64,000 bases of DNA from positions 1 through 64,000 of the forward strand of contig DUBE01000038.1 of NCBI GenBank assembly GCA_012960475.1, read 5' to 3'. Position numbers and translations under genes: made by a program. The notes beneath the pieces are model-generated. The model saw only the letters and a program-made list of their open reading frames with translations. It did not search any database and was not told the origin of the DNA. This document shows positions 27,861-35,906 of the stretch, one piece after another; positions within the stretch are counted from its first letter, which is position 1; each line of letters begins with the position of its first letter. This DNA is from Planctomycetota bacterium. GTDB lineage: Bacteria > Planctomycetota > UBA1135 > GCA-002686595.

Positions 27861-28766
27861 ATGACCTCTTACTCGCCCGAATCCCTGGCCGTTGTCTGGG
27901 CCAGCCCCAACAAGAAGGCCGCCCAGGAAGCCGCTCTGGTCCTGCGCGCTATCGGCCTTGAGCACCAACTGGTGGGAGGACCTGACGGCTGGAGTCTCTT
28001 GGTGTCGAGAGAACACGCCAACCAGGCGGCTTCGGAGCTACGGGGCTATCAGGACGAAAAGGCCGTCTGGCCACCCAAGCAAGTGCCCTTTGAGAAGGTC
28101 AGCAACGGTCGCCTTGGAGCCCTGGCCTATGGACTCATGATGATCGCCCTGTTCCCCATTGGCCAGCAGGGCCTGGCGGGAAAGAACTGGTATGAAGCGG
28201 GGCTGGTGGATGGGGTTCGTTTGCGCGCCGGAGAATGGGAACGACTGGTGACCGCCCTGACATTGCACGCAGACCTGCCTCATCTCGCGGGCAACCTGCT
28301 CTTCGGCATCGGCTTTGGGGTCCTCGCCAGCCACACTCTGGGCACTGGGTTGGCCTGGTTCTTGGCCCTCAGCGCAGGCGGTCTGGGCAACTGGATCAAC
28401 GTGCTGATCACCGATCCGAGCCATCGTTCCCTGGGCGCTTCCACTGCGGTCTTCGGCCTCTTGGGGGTGATGAGCAGCTACGAATGGATTCGTCGCAAGC
28501 ACCTGCCCCTGGTAGCCCTTCGTCGTATCGCGCCCCTGATGGGAGCGGGTGTGCTCTTGGGTTTCCTTGGAATGGGCAACAGCGATGGCGCCGGTCAAGT
28601 GGACATCGGCGCCCATGTGTTCGGCTTCCTTGCTGGCATTGCCCTGGGAGCAACAGTCGGCTACGCACGCATACCACAGCGCTTGAGCAGCAAGGGTCAA
28701 GCCTGGACGGGTTTCGCTGCCTGCCTGCTTGTGGTGTTCGCCTGGATGGTCGCCCTCTCTCGCTGA
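27861..28766 (+). CDS. rhomboid-family intramembrane serine protease with N-terminal DUF2007-like domain
   Basis: Residues 1-70 form a soluble domain similar to DUF2007 (AAQEAALVLRAIGLEHQLVG, then WSLLVSREHANQAASEL). The rest is a polytopic rhomboid core: LTLHADLPHLAGNLLFGIGF (HxxxN-like region), nucleophile Ser in LGASTAVFGLLG (GxSx motif, near residue 195), and His in DIGAHVFGFLAG near residue 252. Rhomboids cleave transmembrane segments of substrates within the membrane. It starts 19 bases after the small zinc-ribbon gene and is probably co-transcribed with it. The substrate is unknown. Confidence 0.88.
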   Translation: MTSYSPESLAVVWASPNKKAAQEAALVLRAIGLEHQLVGGPDGWSLLVSREHANQAASELRGYQDEKAVWPPKQVPFEKVSNGRLGALAYGLMMIALFPIGQQGLAGKNWYEAGLVDGVRLRAGEWERLVTALTLHADLPHLAGNLLFGIGFGVLASHTLGTGLAWFLALSAGGLGNWINVLITDPSHRSLGASTAVFGLLGVMSSYEWIRRKHLPLVALRRIAPLMGAGVLLGFLGMGNSDGAGQVDIGAHVFGFLAGIALGATVGYARIPQRLSSKGQAWTGFAACLLVVFAWMVALSR

Positions 28767-28779
28767 TAGCAAGAAGGCC

Positions 28780-30384
28780 TCACAGGGCCTTGGGGGAGAC
28801 AATGCGCCCGCCGGAGATTTCAGCCAGGAGCCGTAGAGTTCCGTCCCCCTGCCCTCCCAAAAGGACGCAGTAGAAACGCACCTGCAATACGGGCAGCAGA
28901 CGGTCGAGGTAGTCCCGCACCCAACCCGGCCCGCTGCCGGTAGCGCCGTCACAGAGCACAACCACCGTGTCCGGCATGCAGGCCTTGGGATCAATCTTGC
29001 CCGCTGGTCCGTGGGCCAGCGCCTCTTCGATGGCAGGCCGCAGGTTCGTGCCTCCGCCGGGCTGGCGAGCGCCAAGAGACTGGCGCAGGCGTGCGATGTT
29101 CTTGGGGGTGGGTTTGAGCATGTCGCCGGAGTAGATCGGCGGCCCGGAACTGAAAAGGATTACGTTGAAAACAGCACCCTCACCCAAGCCCTCCAGAGCG
29201 CTGAACAATTGTTCGAGGGCCAGTTCGTGGCGCGTCATACCGGAGGACAAGACGCCATCCATGGATCCCGAATTATCCAACACAAAGGTCACCCGATCCC
29301 CATCGATATCCAAGCCAAAGAAGGAGGCCCGTGTGCGCGGGGCCTCTTTTTCGCGCTCGGTCTTGTGCATTGGGATCTTTCCCTGACGCACGGACACCCA
29401 CCACTGAATCCAGTTGCGCGGATTGGTTCCAATTGATCGGCCGGAGATGTCCGAGAGGGCCCGGGCAAAGTCATTGGTCACCCGTCTCGAGCCCGTCTTG
29501 GCGCGCTTGAGCTGATCCCAGACCAGCATGCCATCGATCAGGATAGGAATACGGTCCTCTGGGGCAAAACCTCGGGACATCTGAATGGCGCGCACAGTGT
29601 CCCTCCAATCCGGACCCGCCATCAAGGCGGAGAGCAACGGCTGCAGATCCTTGCGAGCTCCCTTGCCCAGGGGGCGACGATCCGCCTGGGTCCGTTGCAA
29701 CAGGGGTACGCTAGGATGCACCAGCCCCTCCACTTCAGGCTCGCCCAGAAGCCCCACCAGCATTCTGTCGAGGGCCGGATCATTCCAGCCCGCGGAGTAC
29801 ATCAAGGCAACGGGACGCAGGGGATCCTGTAGGGAGCGACCCACTGTCAGCAGGCACTGGCGACCCGCGGACAAGTGCCGGCTCTGGAGGACATTCAGGG
29901 CAGTCTTGCGACGGGCAAGTTCCTCCTTCTTGTTCAAGACCACTCCGAAAGAGAGCCCTGTAATCAACGGTGTGACTGCTTCGCCGGCACCCAGCATGCG
30001 CCGAACCAGAGTTCTCAAAGCCCGCGCGCTGGTACCTTTGGCTCCAACCTTGAACGGACCACCAGGAGCCTTCCCACCGGAGGCGCCCAGGACATCCAGC
30101 AGAGGGGGTAGCAGCTTGGGCACAAAATGCGGGTCCTCCAGCAGTTGAGCCAGGGCCTCCAGAGTCGACTGATCCAAGGGGTCGGGCGCCTTGCCCTGCC
30201 GGAGAAGCCGGGCGTAACGGTCAAGGACTCGCACCACCTGCTGACTGTTGGGGTCCTGGACCCTGCAGTCCGCCTCTGCGCCCCCAAGTCCGACAGATCC
30301 AGCCCCGTGGGAAACACTTCCCTGCAAGAGCAGCAGGCCCAAACAACACGTCGGCCCAATCCATCGGATCCCAAAAGTAGCCAT
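28780..30384 (-). CDS. VWA-domain protein with helical repeat N-terminus
   Basis: The ATG at 30384 gives a hydrophobic N-terminus (WIGPTCCLGLLLLQGSVSHG) consistent with a signal peptide. Residues about 50-330 are helical HEAT-like repeats. Residues about 345-534 are a von Willebrand A domain with MIDAS motif VLDNSGSMDG, the downstream Thr region GGGTNLRPAI and an Asp in VVLCDGATG. VWA domains bind metal and ligand proteins. Secreted HEAT-VWA proteins like this are frequent in Planctomycetota. It is convergent with the rhomboid gene (13 bases). Binding partner unknown. Confidence 0.82.
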   Translation of the reverse strand: MATFGIRWIGPTCCLGLLLLQGSVSHGAGSVGLGGAEADCRVQDPNSQQVVRVLDRYARLLRQGKAPDPLDQSTLEALAQLLEDPHFVPKLLPPLLDVLGASGGKAPGGPFKVGAKGTSARALRTLVRRMLGAGEAVTPLITGLSFGVVLNKKEELARRKTALNVLQSRHLSAGRQCLLTVGRSLQDPLRPVALMYSAGWNDPALDRMLVGLLGEPEVEGLVHPSVPLLQRTQADRRPLGKGARKDLQPLLSALMAGPDWRDTVRAIQMSRGFAPEDRIPILIDGMLVWDQLKRAKTGSRRVTNDFARALSDISGRSIGTNPRNWIQWWVSVRQGKIPMHKTEREKEAPRTRASFFGLDIDGDRVTFVLDNSGSMDGVLSSGMTRHELALEQLFSALEGLGEGAVFNVILFSSGPPIYSGDMLKPTPKNIARLRQSLGARQPGGGTNLRPAIEEALAHGPAGKIDPKACMPDTVVVLCDGATGSGPGWVRDYLDRLLPVLQVRFYCVLLGGQGDGTLRLLAEISGGRIVSPKAL

Positions 30385-30472
30385 AAGCCGAAGAGAGTAC
30401 CCATCCCAACCCCATCGGTTGCGGTTGGAAGGGAGCTAACTCCATGGACCCGGGTTCGTAGACTGGCCCCCC

Positions 30473-31825
30473 ATGCGGAATCTCAGCTGGATTCTGGCTG
30501 GCTGCCTGCTGGGCTGCGCGCCGACCCTCGAACCTCCCCAACAGGTCGTGCTGGTGGTCTGCGATACCCTACGAGCAGACCATCTATCGCTCTACGGCTA
30601 CTCAAGACCCACCAGCCCCAACCTGGAGAAATTGGCACAACGCTCAACGGTCTTCCACCGGGCTCAAGCCGCAGCGCCCTGGACCCTGCCCTCACACGCC
30701 TCCATGTTCACCGGGCTCTATCCCAGCGAGCATGGCGCGCACACCTTTTCAGAGGATAAGCTCGCAAGCCTGCGCAAGCAGGGCTGGTCCGAAGACAACA
30801 ACGTGGGACCTCTGGCGGACCACTACATCACACTGGCTGAGTACTTTGCCGAAAGGGGCTGGGCCACGGGCGCAGTGGTAGCCAACGTAGCCTACATGGA
30901 CGAGCGCTTCGGCATCGCCCAGGGATTCGACACCTATCACCGCCAGAGGGGCCCGGTGGAAGAGATCACCCGTCGTGCGCTGCAGTTCATCAAGGCTCAC
31001 CAAGAAGAGTCCTTCTTCCTGTTCGTCAACCTGATGGACACTCACCGGCCCTACAACCTGCGCCCCCACCCCCCCATTCCTGATCACTCCTCGGATGGCA
31101 ACCTGCTCAAGCGCCTGGTACCCCTGATCCTCGATCCCGGAGCCACCGCTCCTCCGGAACTGCTCGACGCCCTTGGAGACCAGTACGACACGGCGATTGC
31201 CAACCTGGACCAGGGCCTGGGGGATTTCTTTCAGGCTCTGGAATCCGATGGATTACTCGACCGCATGTGCCTCGTTGTGACCAGCGACCATGGCGAATTC
31301 CTCGGGGAACACGAATTGATCGAGCACAGCAAGGATGTGTACCAGGGCACCCTGCATGTGCCCCTGATCCTCAAGGCACCCCAACAGACCGAGCGCCGGG
31401 ATGACCTTGGCTGGATCGGCCACGTACACCTGCCGGGGCTGATCTTGGATGCCCTTGGACATCCTACTGCTGCTCCCCTCATGCGCCTGCATTGGCCACG
31501 GTCTGAGGGTGTCCTCTCGGAGAACTACGACAGCCGCCTGCACGACCTGCGCGCCCCCTGGGGGGACCGCTTCCGGCGCAGCCGCCGAGTCCTTGTGCAC
31601 GGAGATCTCAAGACGATCCTCTCCAGTGACGGGAATCACGAAACCTATGACCTGGCCAGGGATCCCGAGGAAACCCAAGCGCTGGACCAGGGCGAAATCC
31701 GGGCCGCCCACCAAGAAAGGGCCCGTGGGAGCTTTGAAGGCCTGAAAGTAGCCCCTCCAGGAGAAGCCGTTCCCCTCGATGATGCGGCCCTGAAGGCCCT
31801 GGAACAGCTGGGGTATGGAGGTTGA
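30473..31825 (+). CDS. sulfatase-like lipoprotein lacking the formylglycine cysteine
   Basis: A lipoprotein signal ends in LLGC (Cys15). The alkaline-phosphatase-superfamily core has VVCDTLRADHLSLYGY (metal Asp31), TLPSHASMFTGLYPSEHG (residues 71 on) and TSDHGEFLGEH near residue 265. In formylglycine-type sulfatases the nucleophile position of C/S-x-P-S-R is Cys or Ser; here it is Thr71, and Arg is His. Thr nucleophiles occur in phosphotransferases and phosphatases of the same superfamily, so a phosphodiesterase or phosphotransferase activity is as likely as sulfatase. At 450 residues it is typical in length. A decayed copy of its middle part lies downstream (32410-32640). Confidence 0.85.
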   Translation: MRNLSWILAGCLLGCAPTLEPPQQVVLVVCDTLRADHLSLYGYSRPTSPNLEKLAQRSTVFHRAQAAAPWTLPSHASMFTGLYPSEHGAHTFSEDKLASLRKQGWSEDNNVGPLADHYITLAEYFAERGWATGAVVANVAYMDERFGIAQGFDTYHRQRGPVEEITRRALQFIKAHQEESFFLFVNLMDTHRPYNLRPHPPIPDHSSDGNLLKRLVPLILDPGATAPPELLDALGDQYDTAIANLDQGLGDFFQALESDGLLDRMCLVVTSDHGEFLGEHELIEHSKDVYQGTLHVPLILKAPQQTERRDDLGWIGHVHLPGLILDALGHPTAAPLMRLHWPRSEGVLSENYDSRLHDLRAPWGDRFRRSRRVLVHGDLKTILSSDGNHETYDLARDPEETQALDQGEIRAAHQERARGSFEGLKVAPPGEAVPLDDAALKALEQLGYGG

Positions 31826-31827
31826 CC

Positions 31828-31995
31828 TAAAATAACTAGGTATAACTATCCCTATTTTAGGTATTTTCCCCTGGACATGCGGGGCAATCCCCCTATAGTG
31901 CCTCACATGAGCCAAGCGGTTCAGCCCTCGACCTCCGGGAATGAGGGGCAGCCCCGGGAGGGAAGGAGAGACTCTCCCGGCGGTTGCAACCTGAT
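31828..31995 (+). ncRNA. candidate structured RNA/regulatory element, copy A
   Basis: Just after the sulfatase stop is a 45-nt AT-rich block holding the inverted repeat CTAAAATA...TATTTTAG and ending TTTTCCCC. About 40 nt later a structured region begins: stem CCCTC (31925-31929)/GAGGG (31943-31947) around GACCTCCGGGA, then stem CCGGGAG (31954-31960)/CTCCCGG (31974-31980) around GGAAGGAGAGACT, then CGGTTG. Copy B at 32753 keeps the loop sequences but has different stem bases, which is compensatory change. I do not recognise a known riboswitch family. Could be a cis-regulatory RNA, a small RNA or a mobile DNA palindrome. Confidence 0.45.
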
Positions 31996-32018
31996 CCTGA
32001 AACGCGGCACCGTCCGCA

Positions 32019-32467
32019 TGTCCTACCCCTGCCAAGCCATGATTACCCCCACCTTCCCCAACCCGTCGCGCAAACCTGTCCTGGACGCAGCTCGGGTCGA
32101 TACTGTACGAGACATGCACGCCCCTGCCCTGGTCGCCGCAGGCGTCGCACAAGCAGCCGCCACCCTGGCCTACGCTCACGCCGCCCGTGCTACTCAGCAG
32201 GGCCTTTCAGCCGAGTGCTACCGCGCAGGCGCCCACCAAGCCACCGCCGCTGCCAACCAAGCCTACACCGCCGCTCGCGCAGCCGCTGTCTATGGAGAGG
32301 TGGATGTGGCCTACCAGGCAGCTGTGGCCGCCTATGACGCAACAGCAGCAGCTACCGCCGCTGCCCGCACCGCCCGCCGCCGACGGAGTTCGGCTCACAA
32401 GTACGTTGCGCGCTGCAGTTCATCAAGACTCACCACGATGAGTGCTTGCTCCAACTCGTCAATCTGA
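32019..32467 (+). CDS. hypothetical Ala-rich protein (doubtful)
   Basis: An open frame of 148 residues from ATG 32019, 38 nt after the stem of copy A. It contains an AAG hexamer-like AAGGAG inside that stem rather than directly upstream. The central part is almost only Ala with Tyr, Thr and Gln (TAARAAAVYGEVDVAYQAAV). Its last 20 codons overlap a sulfatase-like remnant in another frame, so the end is probably not genuine. No domain recognised; low-complexity Ala content in GC-rich DNA is often non-coding. Listed because it fills part of the only large gap. Confidence 0.25.
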
Positions 32468-32640
32468 TCAGCACCCAGCAGGCTCGCAGCCTGCGCCCCC
32501 CATCCCTGGGCGCTCCTCGGATGGCCCCCTGAATGAGCCCCGGTGCTCCTCGTTCTCCAAGCCGCAGCTGCTCAGGATCTGCTCTGGGCCCTTGGAGAGC
32601 GGAGCGACAAAGAGCTCACAAGCCTGAACGGGAGACCCAC
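32410..32640 (+). pseudogene. decayed fragment of a sulfatase-like gene
   Basis: Nucleotides from 32410 (GCGCTGCAGTTCATCAAG) match the intact gene at 30977, and the frame reads LQFIKTHHDECLLQLVNLIS against LQFIKAHQEESFFLFVNLMD. The match continues through LRPP and, after a stop and a frame change, resumes as AAAAQDLLWALGERSDKELT against ATAPPELLDALGDQYDTAIA. A small deletion, a stop and a frameshift make it non-functional. With the two structured elements it suggests tandem duplication of a sulfatase-plus-element unit followed by decay. Confidence 0.6.
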
Positions 32641-32752
32641 CAGGACGGGTCCCCGAGAGCCTTGACAGGTCGCAGATGAAACCTGCGAGAGACGAGATCC
32701 CTATGGATCCTGCAGCCCCAGAGCCCGCGGCTGCTGAGCCTCGCCGGGCACC

Positions 32753-32911
32753 ACTAAATATAGGTAGATTTATCCTGATTTTAGGGATTTCCCCATGTTG
32801 TATAAGCTATTACCCGATGTATGATGTGTGCACTGAGCCGTGAGGCGCAGCCCGCGACCTTCGGGACCGCGAGCACCGCTGGGAGAGAAGGAGAGGCTTT
32901 CCCACGGTTGT
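32753..32911 (+). ncRNA. candidate structured RNA/regulatory element, copy B
   Basis: It begins with the same AT-rich block as copy A (CTAAATATAGGTAGATTTATC, then ATTTTAGGGATTTCCCC). Structured part: GACCTTCGGGA (32856-32866) within a CGCG/CGCG stem, then ACCG (32875-32878) and TGGGA (32880-32884) pairing with TCCCA (32900-32904) and CGGT (32905-32908) around GAGAAGGAGAGGCTT, ending CGGTTG. Stem bases differ from copy A while loops are kept. It is followed 35 nt later by two terminators, which would fit a short transcript of about 200 nt. Confidence 0.5.
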
Positions 32912-32941
32912 CATCACAGAGCTCACATGAAGAGGAGACCC

Positions 32942-32967
32942 GGGAAGGCGCCTGTAGGCGCCTTCCC
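32942..32967 (+). terminator. Rho-independent terminator-like hairpin 1
   Basis: The 11-bp perfect stem GGGAAGGCGCC/GGCGCCTTCCC with loop TGTA is followed by CCTTCTACCTCTT. It lies downstream of element B. A close copy follows 68 nt later. Confidence 0.7.
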
Positions 32968-33009
32968 CCTTCTACCTCTTAATTCAAACAGCTAAGGAGA
33001 AAGAGGAAC

Positions 33010-33035
33010 GGGAAGGCGTCTGTAGGCGCCTTCCC
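33010..33035 (+). terminator. Rho-independent terminator-like hairpin 2
   Basis: A stem GGGAAGGCGTC/GGCGCCTTCCC, one G-U pair, loop TGTA, followed by GCTTTTATT. It is nearly identical to hairpin 1 and could also terminate the minus-strand DDAH-like gene ending at 33103. Confidence 0.75.
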
Positions 33036-33102
33036 GCTTTTATTGGCACATCGCGCGGTTGCAATGCCCTCACAACCTGAGGGCAGGGTCCTTGGAGGAG
33101 AC

Positions 33103-33885
33103 TCAGGTCCCTTCATTCCAAACCAGGGCCAGGCAGGTGACCCCCGCCTCGGCTGCCAGAAATTCTGAAATCGCGGTGGTCTCGACCTGCAAGCCCGCTG
33201 CGCGCACGAGTTCCACACTACGAGGATGTTCCTCGGGCATCACCAGCACCTCACCGACCCTGAGAGCATTGGCGCCAAAAGGCTCGCGGCCGTCGATCTC
33301 AATGCGTCGAACATCTTCGGCGCGGTCCAAGTCCACCCACTCGGGTTGCAACAACACCGTGTCCGGGGCCACCATGCAGGCGCCGGTCTTGAGGTGCAAC
33401 GCCCCGCGCACTGGAGCCGCCTTGACCCGCAGACCATGGGGTAGGACCCCGTGGGCCAGTTCCTTCAAGCCTGCATGATTGGTGCGCGAGCCTAGGCCGC
33501 AGAACAAGACGTCTCCCAGGCGCAGGAGATCGCCCCCATCCAGGGTGGCCTGCTCCCCCACCACTTGCACCCTGGGACGGTCCTGAGGCAGAAATGGCAA
33601 GAGGGACTCCAATTCAAGGCGCCGGTCCGCTACGCCGGGACGGGCACAAACCACCACGTCTTCAAATACACGCGCCGGGTCCTCAACAAAACAAGCGTCT
33701 GGCGCGCCCTCCAAGGCCGGCAGGACCGTGACCCCTACCCCAAGCCCGCGCAACAGCTCTGCCAGCCCCGCATGTTGTTCCCGCGCCCGTTGCAGGTCAA
33801 TTCCCCGGCGCTCAAGGTAGGTCAACTGGCAAGCCCCCAGGTCTTCCCCTGGGGAACGCATCAATGCGGTCAATGTCCTAGTCAT
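33103..33885 (-). CDS. dimethylarginine dimethylaminohydrolase (DDAH)-like amidinohydrolase
   Basis: A 260-residue pentein-fold enzyme. FVED (residues 66-69) binds the guanidine substrate, His164 (ALHLKTG) and Cys250 (GVTCLALV) form the catalytic pair, and LDGGD is at about residue 115. The family hydrolyses dimethylarginine to citrulline and dimethylamine. Its start codon lies within the stop region of the M1 peptidase gene (ATGACTAG), so the two are translationally coupled. A link to peptide and arginine catabolism is plausible. Confidence 0.88.
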   Translation of the reverse strand: MTRTLTALMRSPGEDLGACQLTYLERRGIDLQRAREQHAGLAELLRGLGVGVTVLPALEGAPDACFVEDPARVFEDVVVCARPGVADRRLELESLLPFLPQDRPRVQVVGEQATLDGGDLLRLGDVLFCGLGSRTNHAGLKELAHGVLPHGLRVKAAPVRGALHLKTGACMVAPDTVLLQPEWVDLDRAEDVRRIEIDGREPFGANALRVGEVLVMPEEHPRSVELVRAAGLQVETTAISEFLAAEAGVTCLALVWNEGT

Positions 33886-35761
33886 GAATCAGAGGGTCAA
33901 GCGTTGCGGTACTGACAGCATGATAGAGCGGACGCGCCTGTGCATATATGCGTCTGGCCCGGGTCCGGCCCTCGGGACTGGCGCACAAGGCCGTGTACAG
34001 GGGCACAAGATACTTGCGCCGGCCAACGGTCAGCAGAAACTCCTCCAGGCGCTGCTGAACACCTTCGTACCCACCCAAGGTGCCAAGCTCAAGCCAGGCG
34101 CAAAGCACCTCTGCATTACCGGTGGAGGTCAGACCAAAGCTCAGATCCAAGGACTCAAGCAATTCAGGACCAGCATCCTGGCCAAGGCCATGGATCATGC
34201 GCAGCCATTGAAAAGTATTCCAGTCAGCGGTCTCGATCTCGCCTGGGTCAGTCCCGGCGATCAACCTCGAAACCGCCGCATCCACCATCAGGAGCGGCTC
34301 GCTTACGGCCTGAGGGGCATCATCGGGCAGACCCGGTCCGCGTAACCAAAGTTCGAGATCCAGGTTTGCCATGGCCCCCGGCCGCAACTCTGCCAACCCA
34401 TGCAATAGGTACTCCTCAAAGTCTGCTGTGCTCGCACTCCGAAAGGCGCGTCCTTCGAACCAACCGCGCAAGAAGTCATCCACATCCTCACGGCCCACCA
34501 ACTCTTCAATGCGGCGCAGGAGAAGCGCTCCTTTCTCATAGGGCACCCAGGAGAATCCCATGTCAGGGTGGTGACCCTCAAGATCAATGGCCAACACGGT
34601 CTGCCATGGCTCCAGTGTCTCCATCTCGGCCAGCAACTCCGTGCGTGCCAAGGCCTTCTCCATGTTGGAACGTGGCACCCCATAAAGCGCCTCGATGATC
34701 CGCTGCTCGCAATAGACCGTAAAACCCTCGTTGAGCCAAAAATCCTCCCAGGTTTCGTTGGTGACCAAATTGCCAGACCAGGAGTGAGCCAACTCGTGCG
34801 CGATCAAGGAAATCAACGAGCGGTCCCCCGCCAGAATCGTCGGGTTCACAAAGGTCAGTAGAGGATTCTCCATTCCCCCGTAGGGAAAAGCCGGGGGCAG
34901 GACCAACACATCGTAGCGGCCCCAGCGATAGGGCCCGAAGAGTTGCTCAGCGGTGGCAAGCATGGCATCCAGGTCTGCCAGTTCATCCGCCGCCAGATCG
35001 ATGGTGACCGGCTCTGCAAAGATAGCAACCCGAGGAGAAATCGCGCGGCGCTCCAAACGACCACAAGCCAGTGCAATCAAATAGGGGGGAACTGGCAAAC
35101 TGAGCTCGTGTTGCCACAACAAACGCCCTGGTTGCCCGGGTATTTCCTGAGCACCTGTGCCTTCGCCACTCATGACCACGCGAAGTTCCCGAGGCGCGCT
35201 CACCTCTGCACTCCAACTGACCCGATTCCCCGGAGTGTCCTGAATCGGCAACCAGGACCGGGTCAAGATCGCTTGACCCTGGCTGTACATGAAGGGCTGC
35301 AGGGCGCTGGCGGTCTGCTCAGGGCCCAACCACTGCAGAGCCTCCCCCTCAGGTCGGGTACTCCAGCTGACCGTGACCGCTTGATCAGCTGCCTGCAACT
35401 CGATCACAAGGGCCTGCCCAATACGCTCCTGCGGAGCGCTCAAGCTGAACTCCCGCGGCTGGCCTTCCGGGCCCCACACTGAAATGCCATCCAAGGCCGC
35501 CACATCCAAGATCAAGGGGGCTCCAGGATCGGTTCGTCGCAGGGAATAGACCGCCGTCCCGTGCAAGCGACGGGCCTCGAAGTCCAACTCAAGGTCCATG
35601 TCCACATGGCTCACAGCCACCAGCCAAGGTCGGCTGGCCGAATGCTGATCCCAGTTGGGGGGCGCCTCCGGACAATTCGGGGCTTGCGCGATTTTCCCGC
35701 CCTGGCAGCCAGCAATCACCAGCAACCCGGCTCCAAGAATCACCCTCAGTGGTTTTTCCAT
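33878..35761 (-). CDS. M1 family metallopeptidase, lipoprotein
   Basis: The ATG at 35761 gives MEKPLRVILGAGLLVIAGC, a lipoprotein signal with lipobox IAGC; the frame continues upstream but overlaps the divergent amidohydrolase region. The M1 hallmarks are the GGMEN exopeptidase motif and the zinc site HELAHSWSGN (about residue 320) followed by NEGFT with the third ligand. It resembles leukotriene-A4-hydrolase-type aminopeptidases. PYEKGALLL further on fits the family's Tyr region. It is likely anchored in the envelope and feeds peptides to the cell. It is coupled to the downstream DDAH-like gene. Confidence 0.9.
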   Translation of the reverse strand: MEKPLRVILGAGLLVIAGCQGGKIAQAPNCPEAPPNWDQHSASRPWLVAVSHVDMDLELDFEARRLHGTAVYSLRRTDPGAPLILDVAALDGISVWGPEGQPREFSLSAPQERIGQALVIELQAADQAVTVSWSTRPEGEALQWLGPEQTASALQPFMYSQGQAILTRSWLPIQDTPGNRVSWSAEVSAPRELRVVMSGEGTGAQEIPGQPGRLLWQHELSLPVPPYLIALACGRLERRAISPRVAIFAEPVTIDLAADELADLDAMLATAEQLFGPYRWGRYDVLVLPPAFPYGGMENPLLTFVNPTILAGDRSLISLIAHELAHSWSGNLVTNETWEDFWLNEGFTVYCEQRIIEALYGVPRSNMEKALARTELLAEMETLEPWQTVLAIDLEGHHPDMGFSWVPYEKGALLLRRIEELVGREDVDDFLRGWFEGRAFRSASTADFEEYLLHGLAELRPGAMANLDLELWLRGPGLPDDAPQAVSEPLLMVDAAVSRLIAGTDPGEIETADWNTFQWLRMIHGLGQDAGPELLESLDLSFGLTSTGNAEVLCAWLELGTLGGYEGVQQRLEEFLLTVGRRKYLVPLYTALCASPEGRTRARRIYAQARPLYHAVSTATLDPLIHD

Positions 35762-35906
35762 GGGGACATGCTGCGGCGCGCGCCGCGAAGCGCAACCCCC
35801 CAGCCACAGCAACTTTTTCAGATCGGGCAACTGGAGACCCGGGGCGGCTTCAGTGGGAGCTAGGCTCAGGGGCCAATCCGCCCCCAGCCCAATTCCAAGC
35901 CCACCC

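Noticed and set aside
31877..32018. Extending the Ala-rich frame upstream to 31877
   Set aside because: The extension would translate through the structured element copy A, which shows base-pairing constraint rather than coding signals.
31828..32911. FMN, cobalamin, glycine, c-di-GMP or c-di-AMP riboswitch
   Set aside because: Fragments such as AGCCCGCGA or GGAGAG look alike, but core motifs (for example GGGTGAAATTCCC of FMN or the GCCACTG box of cobalamin) are missing.
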